A stretch of 64,000 nt of DNA from CAKSFT01 sp045603125 (GCA_045603125.1 JAZULN010000060.1:1-64000); one strand, 5' to 3'. Shown: positions 1 to 10,185, numbered from the stretch's first letter. Numbers and translations are program-made. The notes: a model not told the origin generated them from the sequence alone.

Positions 1-22
1 CTACGATCCGACTTTTTTGAAG

Positions 23-706
23 ATGAAAAAGATTTATGAAGGTAAAACAAAAGACGTATACGAACTTGATAACGGTAATGTGCTTTTAAAGTTCAAAGAT
101 GATTGTACAGGTAAAGACGGTGTATTTGATCCGGGCGAAAATTCTGTGGGTCTTACAATCGAAGGTATAGGCAGAGAAAACCTTCGTACATCTATTCATT
201 ACTTTGACTTGCTTAAAAAAGCCGGCATCAAAACTCACTATGTAAGTGCAAATGTGGAAGATGCAACTATGGAGGTTTTACCTGCTACCGTATTTGGTCA
301 TGGTCTTGAGGTTATTTGTAGATTAGTTGCAACAGGAAGTTTCATAAGAAGATATGGCGAATATATTGAAGACGGAACTCCGTTAGAAGGCGGATATGTT
401 GAATGTACCTTCAAAAATGACGAGAAGGGTGACCCGTTAGTAACAGGCGAAGGATTAGCAGCACTTAAGGTTATGACCCCTGAAATGTTCGAGAGCATGA
501 AGGAGCAAACCTTAAAGATTACAAAAATCGTTGCTGACGACTTAAAATCAATCGGACTTGACCTTTGGGATATTAAGTTTGAGTTTGGTTATAACAATAA
601 CGAAGTTATCCTTATTGACGAAATCGCATCAGGTAACATGAGAGTATATAAAGACGGAAAGATTGTTGAACCTGTAGAACTTACAAAATTGATTCTTAAT
701 AGATAA
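23..706 (+). CDS. purC: SAICAR synthetase (phosphoribosylaminoimidazole-succinocarboxamide synthase)
   Basis: Cytoplasmic enzyme of de novo purine synthesis; it joins CAIR and aspartate using ATP to give SAICAR. The N terminus has the family's YEGKTKDVY nucleotide-binding start. VATGSFIRRYG lies in the middle, and DEIASGNMRVY near the C terminus holds the conserved substrate-binding acid and arginine. At 227 residues it is slightly shorter than the ~237 of E. coli, as is common in Clostridia. I chose ATG 23 because the family starts at MKKIYEGK, but no clear ribosome binding site is visible. The frame stays open to the left window edge through TTG 17, so an N-terminal extension or fusion outside the window cannot be excluded. 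A strong hairpin terminator follows. Confidence 0.93.
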   Translation: MKKIYEGKTKDVYELDNGNVLLKFKDDCTGKDGVFDPGENSVGLTIEGIGRENLRTSIHYFDLLKKAGIKTHYVSANVEDATMEVLPATVFGHGLEVICRLVATGSFIRRYGEYIEDGTPLEGGYVECTFKNDEKGDPLVTGEGLAALKVMTPEMFESMKEQTLKITKIVADDLKSIGLDLWDIKFEFGYNNNEVILIDEIASGNMRVYKDGKIVEPVELTKLILNR

Positions 707-716
707 TTTAAAAATT

Positions 717-748
717 TAGGGGCTGTAAAATTTTACAGCCCTTTTTAT
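717..748. terminator. Intrinsic terminator between purC and the convergent M14 peptidase gene
   Basis: The arms GGGCTGTAAAA and TTTTACAGCCC form an 11-bp stem followed by a T run. The stem also has an A-rich left flank, so it may serve both purC and the convergent peptidase gene. Confidence 0.85.
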
Positions 749-1611
749 TTTCCAACCATAGCGGCAACTATAATCTTTGCATTTTCATCATAAATTTCTG
801 CTAGCATATCGTCGGGCAGAGGGTTTTTGCCATGGCCCATCTCAACAGTAAAGCCGGCTTTTCCAAATTCTTTTATGAACCAGTCTTTGCATCCGCCGAA
901 TGCAGCACTCCCTGATGTTTTTTGTGGGGTATATCCACTAACCTCAGAAAATCGAGTTGCCAAATCCATGGATTCGGCGGACATCTTGCCGTCAAAGTCA
1001 TAGTAAATCTCGCCGCCCTGACTGTGGAAGGCTAAAAGTAAATCGAATTTTTCTTCTCGCACAAAATCCACAATTGCCTTGGTTTCAGGCTCACTTTCGG
1101 AATATGGCCCGCTATATTTTGACGGTGCCGGATGCTTTTCAACAACTTGCCAGTTGGCGTCGTAGTTATGGTTTATATCCACCCCGTTTGCATTTGCCTG
1201 CCACACTTTATTGAAGCTATGAATACCCACCATGCTGATTAGCTTTCGGTGGTAAGGGTTTTCAATGTCAAGGCCGTGGATGGCAATATCAACCCCGTCG
1301 GGGTTCACCATAGGCACGGCATAAAGGGTAGCGGTGCTATATAATTCTACAGGGTTTTTACCAAAAAAATCGGTGCCGTCGGAAAGGCTTTTAGCGTAGT
1401 CGGATAAAAACCGCATAATAAATGCAGAGGTCAGGTGTTCAAGACCGTGATGTGCACCGTTTATAAAGATTTTGCGTTTGCCTTTGCCAATTTTTAAGCA
1501 GTAAATTTTATTTTCCATCACACTCTCGCCGATTGAGAAAAAGTCAATATATGCAAATCGCTCGGTCAATTTTTTTGAGTCAGCCAGAAGTTTATTATAA
1601 TCGTATCCCAT
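745..1611 (-). CDS. M14-family zinc carboxypeptidase
   Basis: A metallopeptidase of the M14 family. The group in Bacillota often includes gamma-D-glutamyl-meso-diaminopimelate peptidases acting on cell-wall peptides. The zinc motif HGLE lies in GAHHGLEH, the third ligand is the His of AFHSQGG, and the catalytic Glu lies in FTVEMGHG near the C terminus. I chose ATG 1611 because GGGGG sits seven bases upstream; a longer reading to 1725 would run through the divergent promoter. No signal peptide is visible from this start, so the 288-residue protein is probably cytoplasmic and may recycle muropeptides (inference). It is divergent from the antiporter gene, with a perfect palindrome between them. 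Confidence 0.85.
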   Translation of the reverse strand: MGYDYNKLLADSKKLTERFAYIDFFSIGESVMENKIYCLKIGKGKRKIFINGAHHGLEHLTSAFIMRFLSDYAKSLSDGTDFFGKNPVELYSTATLYAVPMVNPDGVDIAIHGLDIENPYHRKLISMVGIHSFNKVWQANANGVDINHNYDANWQVVEKHPAPSKYSGPYSESEPETKAIVDFVREEKFDLLLAFHSQGGEIYYDFDGKMSAESMDLATRFSEVSGYTPQKTSGSAAFGGCKDWFIKEFGKAGFTVEMGHGKNPLPDDMLAEIYDENAKIIVAAMVGK

Positions 1612-1630
1612 TTTTTGCCCCCATTTATTA

Positions 1631-1662
1631 AAATTTGTAACATATTTATATGTTACAAATTT
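1631..1662. promoter_or_regulatory. Perfect 15-bp palindrome, candidate repressor operator
   Basis: Two 15-bp arms, each starting AAATTTGTAACATAT, flank a 2-base TT centre. The site abuts ATTATA (1663-1668), a -10-like box for the peptidase gene on the minus strand, and lies 22 bases upstream of the antiporter -35. This is the geometry of an operator for a dimeric regulator. No regulator gene is adjacent, so the cognate protein is unknown. Confidence 0.6.
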
Positions 1663-1683
1663 ATTATATATGATATTATTTAT

Positions 1684-1711
1684 TTGATTTCTTCCATTTA
1701 TATGGTATAAT
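1684..1711 (+). promoter_or_regulatory. Sigma-A-type promoter of the NhaC-family antiporter
   Basis: TTGATT at 1684-1689 and TATAAT at 1706-1711 are separated by 16 bases. Confidence 0.65.
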
Positions 1712-1752
1712 AATTGTAAGTTCAAAAATGAGATATGAAGGAGAAAATAATT

Positions 1753-3060
1753 ATGAAAAAAGGAAATGTCAAAGCACTACTACCGATAGGAGTGTTTTTG
1801 GTTATTTATTTAGGACTCGGGATTTTATTTGAGTATGTTTTAAAAATCCCCATGGGATTTTATAATATCCCGATTGTAGTGGCGTTTTTGGTGGCACTTT
1901 TGGTGGCATGTCTTCAAAATAAAAAGCTTAATTTAGATAAAAAGCTGGAAATCATGGGTCATGGTGTTGGAGATAAAAATATATTCACCATGATACTGAT
2001 ATTTTTGGAGGCAGGCATTTTTGTCGGCGTTGTCGGAAGAGAAAGTGCCGAAAGCGTGGCATATTTTATGCTATCAATAATCCCTACACAATTTGCCGTT
2101 ATGGTGCTTTTTGCAGTAAGCTGCTTTGTGTCGCTTGCAATGGGTACATCTGTCGGGACAATTACACTTTTAACCCCAATAGCAGTCGCGGTGTCAAAAG
2201 CCTCGGGGTTTGATTTGCCCCTTTGTGTTGCGACTGTAATCGGTGGGTCAATGTTTGGCGATAATCTTTCCTTTATTTCAGACACTACCATTGCTGCCTG
2301 TAACGGGCAGGGGTGTCAGATGAAGGATAAATTTAAAGAAAACTTTTTTATTGCCCTGCCTGCGGCAATAGTTTCACTGATAATCATAATGATTTTGTCA
2401 TTTAACACCGAGATTGGCGGTGCGGTTTTAAAGGACTATAATCTATTGAAAATTATTCCATACATACTCGTTTTAATCGGGGGTATTCTTGGAGTAAATG
2501 TATTTTTAGTGCTTTTGATAGGAATTATCTCAGGCTCGGCTATAATGCTTTTTACCGGAAGTACCAAGTTTACCGAACTTCTTGCTAATATGGGCGGGGG
2601 TGCTTCGGGTATGTTTGAGACAATTATTGTAACTGTTTTAGTTTCTGCAATCTGTGCCCTTATTCGTGAACATGGCGGCTTTGATGCTCTGCTTTATGGG
2701 ATTAAAAAGGTTTTTCGCGGTAAAAAAGGCGGTCAGGTCGGAATGGGTGTTTTAGTTGGAGTTTTGGATATTGCCACGGCAAATAACACTGTTGCTATTG
2801 TTATGGCAAACCCAATCGCCAATGAGATTGCAAAGGATTATGGAATAACCCCTAAAAAGGCGGCGTCAATTTTAGATACATTTTCATGCGTATTTCAGGC
2901 AATTCTACCATACGGTGCACAGATGCTTGTAGCAATTTCTGCAGTTTCGGCACTAGGTGCACAGATTTCGGCTCTCGAAATCATACCAAAACTTTTCTAC
3001 CCGTATCTTTTGTTAATAAGTTCACTTGTTGCAATCGGGGTTACCAAGAAGGGTAAATAA
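1753..3060 (+). CDS. NhaC-family Na+/H+ antiporter-like membrane protein
   Basis: A polytopic inner-membrane transporter of the NhaC/Na_H_antiporter family (PF03553). These exchange Na+ for H+, or amino-acid-type metabolites in some members. The sequence is dominated by hydrophobic segments, about eleven or twelve by eye. It contains the family signature GGSMFGDNLSFISDTTIAA around residues 162-180, with a second half-repeat (DIATANNTVAIV) later. ATG 1753 is preferred over ATG 1735 because AAGGAG at 1738-1743 is correctly placed for it. The gene has its own promoter and is divergent from the M14 peptidase gene. Whether the substrate is Na+ or a small organic ion cannot be decided from sequence. 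Confidence 0.85.
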   Translation: MKKGNVKALLPIGVFLVIYLGLGILFEYVLKIPMGFYNIPIVVAFLVALLVACLQNKKLNLDKKLEIMGHGVGDKNIFTMILIFLEAGIFVGVVGRESAESVAYFMLSIIPTQFAVMVLFAVSCFVSLAMGTSVGTITLLTPIAVAVSKASGFDLPLCVATVIGGSMFGDNLSFISDTTIAACNGQGCQMKDKFKENFFIALPAAIVSLIIIMILSFNTEIGGAVLKDYNLLKIIPYILVLIGGILGVNVFLVLLIGIISGSAIMLFTGSTKFTELLANMGGGASGMFETIIVTVLVSAICALIREHGGFDALLYGIKKVFRGKKGGQVGMGVLVGVLDIATANNTVAIVMANPIANEIAKDYGITPKKAASILDTFSCVFQAILPYGAQMLVAISAVSALGAQISALEIIPKLFYPYLLLISSLVAIGVTKKGK

Positions 3061-3101
3061 TAAAATTATAAGAATACATACTAAAAAGGAAGGTGAAAAA
3101 G

Positions 3102-6100
3102 ATGAGCATAGAGGTTATAAGAGGTGCTTTTGGTAGCGGGAAAACCACATATATTTTAGATAGCATCGAAAAAAAGCTGAAATCGGGAGATAGAAAAAAT
3201 GTTATAATCGTTCCCGAACAGTTTTCCTATGTCTTTGAAAAGGAAGTATGCCAAAGATTCGGCGGTGCGGGCCTAAATAACGTCGAGGTTATAACTCTAA
3301 AGCGTCTTTCTAACCGATACCTTCCGAAAAGAACGGGTAAAGTTCTCACTTCTGCCGGAAAGATGATGATTATTTATAAGGCACTCTCTCGTCTTTCAGA
3401 AGATAGCATATTTCGGGGGTCTTTAAATAAACCTGGGTTTATGGACACGGTGTCAGATCTTTTGTCGGAATTTATAGAATATATGATTACCCCCGAAATC
3501 TTAAGGGATAAGGCAGAGGTTATAGAAAATAGACTTCTAAAGGAAAAAGTCTATGCTCTTGCTGAGGTTTTGGAGGAATACCAAAAGGCTATAGCCGACG
3601 GCTTTTACGATAGCGAGGAGGACATAAAGCACTTGGCAGAGTCGTCCCGAAAAAGCAAGTGTTTTTCCGACTGTGATTTCTGGTTTGATGAGTTTTCAAT
3701 TTTTCTTCCCCAACACTATGAAATCATCGAGGCGTTTTTAGAAAATGGCTCGGATGTTCATGTGACTGTAAGCCTTTCAAAAGAGGCAAGCGGAATTTAT
3801 GAGGTAAATGCCGGTATTTTAGAAAAGCTAAAAAGAATTGCTAAAAAGAATTCGGTAGAATACAAAGAATATAAAACGGATGATGTGATAAGAAGTACAA
3901 AATCAGAGGAACTGAAGTTTTTATTAAAAAATCTTGATAAATGGAGTGACCCCGACTTTGAAGCGTGGGATGGGGAAACCCGGGATTTGGCGGTATTTAT
4001 ATCAAAAGACCTATATAAAGAGGTACGCCATACCGCTATGGAAATAAGGCGGCTTATTATGGAGGAGGGCTACCGATACCGTGATATCTCGGTTGTGTGC
4101 GGTGATATCGAAGGCTATTCCCATATTATCGAGGCGGTTTTTAACGATTACTCCATTCCATACTTTTCCGATTCAAAGTTGGATTCAGAAAACCACCCTG
4201 TCAGCACTGTGGTTTTATCGGCATTTAATATTTTAGTGGAGAACTGGAGTTATCCTTCGGTATTTCGCTATTTAAGAACGGGGATTTTATATGAGAAAAC
4301 CGAATCGGGAGAGATTGTGGATTTTGACACCGATGGAGTCGACCTTTTGGAAAACTATGTCCTAAAATACGGAATCAGAGGAAAGAGTGTATGGCTCGAT
4401 GACGAGAAATGGGCAACATCTCAAAAGGGACTTTTTGACGGAGTCTTGGATAAAGGCAAATATTCAGGGTTTACTGATGAGGAAATAGATAAAATAAATA
4501 GAGTAAGAAAGGTGATTATAGCACCGTTTATAAAGCTATATGAAAAGCTATCAGGTAGAAGAACGGTCAGGGAATTCTCAAAAGGCTTATTTGAATTTTT
4601 AGGAGATATTAACCTATATGAGGCTATAGGAAAAAAGATAGAGGAATTTATTGAAAAAGGTCTTAATAACGAGGCGGCACAGTTTTCGATGGTTTGGAAT
4701 ATGATTTTAGAAACCCTCGACCAGGCGGTGGCGGTTATGGGTGACGAAAAGTGTAGCCGTGAGGAGTTTTTAGGTTTAATCCGGTCTGGGGTATCTTCAG
4801 GTGATATTTCAATAATTCCGTCGGGACTTGACCGTGTGGCGGTAAGCGGAATAGAAAGAAGCCGTCAGCATCAGGCAAGAGTCATGTATATTCTGGGAGC
4901 GGTTCAGGGTGCAATCCCAAAAGAGGCAACACCGGCGGGACTTTTGGGGGATATTGAGAGAACAATGCTAAATTCCGAGCTTAAAAAAGACGGGTTTGAA
5001 ATTGCCCCCGACTCGGAAGAGGGAAATGAAATTGACAGGTTTAATCTTTTCGATACTATCTTTGGAGTGAAGGAAAGATTGTCAATAAGTTATCCGGCAG
5101 AGGATTCTGAGGGAAATGTCCTAAGACCGTCAGCTATAATCGGCGAGTTTTATAAGATTTTCCCTAATATGAAGACCGATGACGATATTATAAACTATAA
5201 TGAAGAGGACTTTTTATATTCCCCGAGAAGTGCTTACAGGTATATGCTTTGGAAAAGGGGAAAAGATGGCCTTGCCGGGGATATCTATAGTTGGTTTCAA
5301 AGAAATCAGCCCGAAAAACTTAAGATTTTAGAGGGTGCCGGAAACTATAAGCTGATGGATGCAAAAATTTCTGAGGAAAATGCCCAAAGGCTATACGAAA
5401 AGACCGATTATAGCATAACAAAGCTTGGTGAGTTTGGCAAATGCCCCTTCGGTTATTTTGTAAGATACGGCCTAAAGGCGAAGGAGCGTGAAATTTGGCA
5501 ACTCCAGAAGTTTGACTTGGGAAGCATTATGCATATGGCCATTGAAAAATATTGCCAAAGGGTAGATGATGGTGCCCGGGATTTTGAAACCCTAAAGAAT
5601 AACTGGCTAAAATTAACCGATGAGGAAAGCTCGGATTTGGTTGCTGAAATCATGAAAGAAATCGGCGAAAAGATTACCGACGGACTAAACCGTGACCAGA
5701 ACAAGGTTCGCTATGTCTTAATGAGAATGACGAAGATTTTAGTAAAGACAGTGGGGCTTTTAAAAAAGAGCCTGACCGCCGGCGAATATGTGGCGGTGGC
5801 ATATGAAAAGCGTTTTAGAGTCGAGGTTAAGTGGCAGGATAAGGGCGTATTTGTTAAGGGTACGGTAGACCGTATTGATGTTGCGGAAGTCCCTTCAGAA
5901 AAAATTGCAGAGCTGCGGATTGTTGACTACAAAACCGGGAAAAAGAAGTTTAGCATTGTGGATATCTCAAACAAACAGGATATCCAGCTTGTGATGTATG
6001 CAATCGCGGCGGTAGAGATGTATAAATCGGGGGATATAAAGTACGCAAAACCTGACTATGAACCGGTAATGAGAGCCATATGCTATAATAATATGCGAGA

Positions 6101-6584
6101 CGATTTGGTAAAATGCTCGGGTGACAATGATGATATCGAGGCGGCAAAATCAGCCGAGTCGGTGCCGGATGGACTTATAATCCTTGACGAGATTTCTGAC
6201 GGAGGATACGACCTTGATGCCGCCGAGAGGATTGATAGTGAAATATTAAAAAACCGTACAAGCTATGTTATGAAGATGGGCATTACCGCAAAGGGTGAGG
6301 TATCAAAAAGGGATTCTAAAGTGGAATCAAAAGAGGGCTTTTCAATGCTTATGGACTATGTTAAAAAATCAGTTATCGAGATTGATAACGAGATTTTCGG
6401 CGGAGTGATATCCATTTGCCCGAAAAACGGAAATCAGGACCCGTGCCAATGGTGTGAATTTGGCGAGGTGTGTTTATATAACGAAAGATTTGATAAATCT
6501 GCCGACGGCGTCACCGACGAGGCCGAGGCGTGGGAGAAAATCAAAGAGGAGGTGAGAGATGTTGGAGAGAAGATGGACGCATGA
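3102..6584 (+). CDS. addB: ATP-dependent helicase/deoxyribonuclease subunit B
   Basis: AddB is one half of the AddAB helicase-nuclease that resects double-strand breaks and loads RecA in Bacillota. The 1160-residue protein has a Walker A motif GAFGSGKT at residues 8-15. A C-terminal RecB-like nuclease domain contains VKGTVDRID and VDYKTGKK. Four cysteines (781, 1115, 1118, 1124) keep the 3- and 6-residue steps of the 4Fe-4S cluster of B. subtilis AddB. ATG 3102 follows AAGGAAGG at a good distance and is preferred over GTG 3093. The 3' end overlaps addA by 26 bases, so the two are translationally coupled. Confidence 0.96.
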   Translation: MSIEVIRGAFGSGKTTYILDSIEKKLKSGDRKNVIIVPEQFSYVFEKEVCQRFGGAGLNNVEVITLKRLSNRYLPKRTGKVLTSAGKMMIIYKALSRLSEDSIFRGSLNKPGFMDTVSDLLSEFIEYMITPEILRDKAEVIENRLLKEKVYALAEVLEEYQKAIADGFYDSEEDIKHLAESSRKSKCFSDCDFWFDEFSIFLPQHYEIIEAFLENGSDVHVTVSLSKEASGIYEVNAGILEKLKRIAKKNSVEYKEYKTDDVIRSTKSEELKFLLKNLDKWSDPDFEAWDGETRDLAVFISKDLYKEVRHTAMEIRRLIMEEGYRYRDISVVCGDIEGYSHIIEAVFNDYSIPYFSDSKLDSENHPVSTVVLSAFNILVENWSYPSVFRYLRTGILYEKTESGEIVDFDTDGVDLLENYVLKYGIRGKSVWLDDEKWATSQKGLFDGVLDKGKYSGFTDEEIDKINRVRKVIIAPFIKLYEKLSGRRTVREFSKGLFEFLGDINLYEAIGKKIEEFIEKGLNNEAAQFSMVWNMILETLDQAVAVMGDEKCSREEFLGLIRSGVSSGDISIIPSGLDRVAVSGIERSRQHQARVMYILGAVQGAIPKEATPAGLLGDIERTMLNSELKKDGFEIAPDSEEGNEIDRFNLFDTIFGVKERLSISYPAEDSEGNVLRPSAIIGEFYKIFPNMKTDDDIINYNEEDFLYSPRSAYRYMLWKRGKDGLAGDIYSWFQRNQPEKLKILEGAGNYKLMDAKISEENAQRLYEKTDYSITKLGEFGKCPFGYFVRYGLKAKEREIWQLQKFDLGSIMHMAIEKYCQRVDDGARDFETLKNNWLKLTDEESSDLVAEIMKEIGEKITDGLNRDQNKVRYVLMRMTKILVKTVGLLKKSLTAGEYVAVAYEKRFRVEVKWQDKGVFVKGTVDRIDVAEVPSEKIAELRIVDYKTGKKKFSIVDISNKQDIQLVMYAIAAVEMYKSGDIKYAKPDYEPVMRAICYNNMRDDLVKCSGDNDDIEAAKSAESVPDGLIILDEISDGGYDLDAAERIDSEILKNRTSYVMKMGITAKGEVSKRDSKVESKEGFSMLMDYVKKSVIEIDNEIFGGVISICPKNGNQDPCQWCEFGEVCLYNERFDKSADGVTDEAEAWEKIKEEVRDVGEKMDA

Positions 6585-9500
6585 TCAGAAAGAGGCGATA
6601 TATTCAAAGTGGTGTAATGACGAAAAAACAAAGCGTTCAAATATCCTGGTTCAGGCGGCGGCAGGCTCGGGAAAGACTGCAGTATTGGTTGAGAGAATCA
6701 TTAAAAAACTAATACCGGAAGATGGCGAAACCCCTACCGATATAAACAGACTTTTGGTTGTTACCTTCACAAACGCCGCTGCAGGCGAGATGCAGGAGAG
6801 AATCAGTGATGCTTTATCAAAAGAGCTTACAAAAAGCGTAAAGGCAAGAGATTGTAAAAAAGAAAAGTTTTTAAAAAAGCAACTATCACTTATCTCGTCA
6901 GCGGATATCACAACTATCGACTCTTTTTGCTTAAAGACAGTAAGAAACTACTTCCATCTTTTGAACATCGACCCTGAATTTTCCATTATGGACACCTCTG
7001 AATTAGAGCTTTTAAAAGATGACGCTATGGAAAAGCTCTTTGAGGAGCTATATGAAGAAAATGATAAGGAATTTTTAGATCTTTTGTGCCGTTATACCGA
7101 CGGCAGAGACGATGCTAAGGTTTCAGATAAAATAAAGGAAATCTATAACTTCTCTCAGTCCTTCCCCGAACCCGATGAGTGGCTAAAATCAAAGCGGGAC
7201 ATGTATAAGGATTCAAAGTTCTGGAAAGACGAGGGGATAAAAAAGGCGGCAGGGTATATAAAAAGTGCAATAAATAGTCTATCTTGTGCGGCAAAAATTA
7301 TTACAGGCTCGGATGATTTTGAAGAGGTGCTTAGAAGCAATCCACCCGATGAGGATAATGAATTATCCAAGACATGGGGATTTTACTATACTGCAATATA
7401 TAATGAATATTTTAATGTAAAAAATATGCTCGCCTCCGACTGGAACGGGATTTTTGAGGGTACAAAGATTGAATATATAAAATTCACCTCAAAGGCACTT
7501 CCTGTGGAAAAGGAACTAAGAGAAAGGGTAAAGGCTTATCGGGATGAGGCGAAAAAGGCGATTGGTAATGTGAAAAACCATATAGCCGTGTCAGAGTCGG
7601 AAATTGATAAGCTGATAACTGAAGACCTATTTTGCATTATTTCGGAATTTACAAGGCTGACTCTTCGGTTTTCCGAGATTTATATGGAACTTAAAAATAA
7701 ACAAAATGTACTTGAGTTTTCCGATGTTGAGCATTTATGCTATAGGCTATTTCGTGAAAATGAGGCAGTAAGGGAAGAATATAAAAACCGGTATGAAGAA
7801 ATCCTAATGGACGAGTATCAGGACTCAAACCGCCTGCAAGACGAACTTTTCAGGATTATCTCCCGAGGGGATAATATCTTTATGGTTGGGGATATGAAGC
7901 AGAGTATCTATCGTTTCAGAAGCAGTGACCCCACTATCTTTAAGGAAAAGAGCGACCTTTATAAAAAGGAGAGGGATTCGGAAAACAGAAAGATTATACT
8001 TGGCATGAACTTTCGTAGCCGGAATGCGGTACTCGATAGCATAAACCGTGTGTTTGAGTTTATAATGAGCGAAAATGCCGGAGGGCTTGACTATGACGAG
8101 GACCAACGCTTAAATACCGGTGATACTTCGTATGAGGAGGTAAACCCGGATTACCGCTCGGAATGTATTGTGATAGAACAAAAGAGCGAAGAGGGGGTAA
8201 GTGATGTAGATAAAACCCGCCTGGAAGCTCGTGTTATTGCAAAAAGGATACGGGAACTAAAGGACAGCGGTTTTCGGGTAAGAGATAAAGAAGTGGTTAA
8301 GTTTTCCGACCCGAAAACGGGAAAGACCAGAACCGAAGAAAAGACCATATACCGAGAGATCAGGAATAAGGATATCACAATTTTAATGTCTTCATATAAA
8401 GCATCGGCAGATATTTATGTCGACGAGATGACCAAGCTTGGAATAGACTGTTATGCCGACGGCATCGGCTATTTTGACAGAAACGAGGTAAAGCTTATTT
8501 TAGCACTTTTAAAGGTCATCTCAAACCCATATCAGGATATACCTTTGCTTGGAGTTATGCGATCCCCCGTCGGTGGATTTTCCGATGATGACCTTGTAAA
8601 TGTACGCTTATCCGGTGACGGATATATCTATTCTGCTATGAAGGCTTTGGTAAAGGCATATGACACTGGCGAGACGGGTATGAAAGAGACCGCAGAGAAG
8701 GCTAAACGGTTTTTAGAAGATATTAAAAGATGGCGCGAGTATTCAAAGTATATGTCAAGCGACAAGCTATTGTGGACTCTATATGAAGAAACCGATATCT
8801 ATAGCTTTGTTGGTGCTTTATATGGCGGTGAGGAGGCACAGGCGAACCTCAGACTTTTATTTGAGCGTGCAAAGAAGTATGAGGATAGTGGATTTAAGGG
8901 GCTTTTTAACTTTGTAAGATATGTTAGTCTTTTAAAGAAGAAAAATGCAGAACTTAGCACCGCAAGTGCGGTTACTCAGAACCACGATGTTGTGAGGATT
9001 ATGACTATCCACAAGAGTAAGGGTCTTGAATTTCCTGTGGTCTTTTTGGCACGAACGGGTAGTGAGTTTTACTTAAAAGATGCGTCGGGTGATATGCTCC
9101 TACACCGTGAAATGGGCTTTGGGCTTGACTATATGGATTTTGAAAAGGGAGTGAGGGTTCACAATATCACAAATTCTCTTGTTTCGGAAAAAATCCATTC
9201 TGAGAGCATATCGGAGGAGATAAGAAAGCTTTATGTTGCCCTTACCCGAGCCAAGGAAAAGCTGATTGTAACATCGGTAATAAAGGGCACAAAAGACGGA
9301 TATCAACCTATATATGATAGCTGGGGTGAAACCAAAACGATGACTCCCCAAGAGGTGCTTTCTAAAAAACGTTTTATCGACTGGATTGCCCCTGTTGCCA
9401 TAAATAACCCCGATTCCTGGGATTTTAAGAAGGTGTCTTACTTAGACGGTGCATCGGAGGAGATAAGGGTTGAGAAAAATATAGAGAAGAAAACCGAAAC

Positions 9501-10170
9501 GGCAAGGGATATATCGGGATATATGGAATATTGCTATCCTTACGAGGATGCAAAGGACGTGCCAACTAAGGTTTCGGTTTCCGAAATAAAAAATAAAAAA
9601 GGCAAGAACACTGCTTTTTCAGATATTATACCTATGCCTGAATTTATGCGCGAGGAAAGTCTGGTGTCGGGTGCTCGCCGTGGTACTGTAATTCACTATA
9701 TTATGCAGACAATTCCGTTAGCTCCACAAATGACCGAAGAATATATAGGTAGCTTTTTAGATGGTCGGATTTTGTCGGGCGAGATTTCAAAAGAGGAAGC
9801 CGATGCGGTGGATATCGGGGCAATATGCCGGTTTTATGAAAGCCCGTTAGGGAAAAGGTTACTATTCGCCAAAAAGGTTTTCAGAGAATCGGCATTTGAA
9901 ACTGAAATTCCGGCTAAAATTGTGTCTGATGAGTATCCTGCCGACGAGACGGTAATTCTTCAGGGTGTTATAGACTGCTACTTTGAAGAAGAAGACGGTT
10001 TGGTTTTGGTTGATTATAAATCGGATTATTACAATAATATAGAAGAAATCAAGGAAAAGTATACAACTCAGGTGGAACTTTATAGTTCTGCTATAGAGAA
10101 AATTACAGAAAAAAGAGTGAAAAGTAAATTTTTATATTTATTTTTTGGAAACGATGTGGTAGAATTATAG
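6559..10170 (+). CDS. addA: ATP-dependent helicase/nuclease subunit A
   Basis: AddA is the UvrD/Rep-type 3'-5' helicase and second nuclease of AddAB. Superfamily 1 motifs appear in order: QAAAGSGKT (Walker A, about residues 34-42), TFTNAAAGEM, MDEYQDSN, VGDMKQSIYRFR, TIHKSKGLEF and YVALTRAKEK. The C-terminal nuclease core has ILQGVIDCY and LVDYKSDYY. The 1203-residue length is normal for the family. The start is ATG 6559, set by GAGGAGG at 6546-6552 inside the end of addB. The next gene begins 15 bases after the stop. No frameshift or missing helicase motif was seen. Confidence 0.97.
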   Translation: MLERRWTHDQKEAIYSKWCNDEKTKRSNILVQAAAGSGKTAVLVERIIKKLIPEDGETPTDINRLLVVTFTNAAAGEMQERISDALSKELTKSVKARDCKKEKFLKKQLSLISSADITTIDSFCLKTVRNYFHLLNIDPEFSIMDTSELELLKDDAMEKLFEELYEENDKEFLDLLCRYTDGRDDAKVSDKIKEIYNFSQSFPEPDEWLKSKRDMYKDSKFWKDEGIKKAAGYIKSAINSLSCAAKIITGSDDFEEVLRSNPPDEDNELSKTWGFYYTAIYNEYFNVKNMLASDWNGIFEGTKIEYIKFTSKALPVEKELRERVKAYRDEAKKAIGNVKNHIAVSESEIDKLITEDLFCIISEFTRLTLRFSEIYMELKNKQNVLEFSDVEHLCYRLFRENEAVREEYKNRYEEILMDEYQDSNRLQDELFRIISRGDNIFMVGDMKQSIYRFRSSDPTIFKEKSDLYKKERDSENRKIILGMNFRSRNAVLDSINRVFEFIMSENAGGLDYDEDQRLNTGDTSYEEVNPDYRSECIVIEQKSEEGVSDVDKTRLEARVIAKRIRELKDSGFRVRDKEVVKFSDPKTGKTRTEEKTIYREIRNKDITILMSSYKASADIYVDEMTKLGIDCYADGIGYFDRNEVKLILALLKVISNPYQDIPLLGVMRSPVGGFSDDDLVNVRLSGDGYIYSAMKALVKAYDTGETGMKETAEKAKRFLEDIKRWREYSKYMSSDKLLWTLYEETDIYSFVGALYGGEEAQANLRLLFERAKKYEDSGFKGLFNFVRYVSLLKKKNAELSTASAVTQNHDVVRIMTIHKSKGLEFPVVFLARTGSEFYLKDASGDMLLHREMGFGLDYMDFEKGVRVHNITNSLVSEKIHSESISEEIRKLYVALTRAKEKLIVTSVIKGTKDGYQPIYDSWGETKTMTPQEVLSKKRFIDWIAPVAINNPDSWDFKKVSYLDGASEEIRVEKNIEKKTETARDISGYMEYCYPYEDAKDVPTKVSVSEIKNKKGKNTAFSDIIPMPEFMREESLVSGARRGTVIHYIMQTIPLAPQMTEEYIGSFLDGRILSGEISKEEADAVDIGAICRFYESPLGKRLLFAKKVFRESAFETEIPAKIVSDEYPADETVILQGVIDCYFEEEDGLVLVDYKSDYYNNIEEIKEKYTTQVELYSSAIEKITEKRVKSKFLYLFFGNDVVEL

Positions 10171-10185
10171 TTGGGGGTTGATAGT

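Noticed and set aside
957..1214. Antisense ORFs such as this one inside real genes
   Set aside because: They lie opposite well-supported coding regions, lack binding sites and show no protein-like features; the same holds for the other shadow frames.
1612..1725. N-terminal extension of the M14 peptidase to 1725
   Set aside because: It would translate through the palindrome and the divergent promoter, while GGGGG marks ATG 1611.
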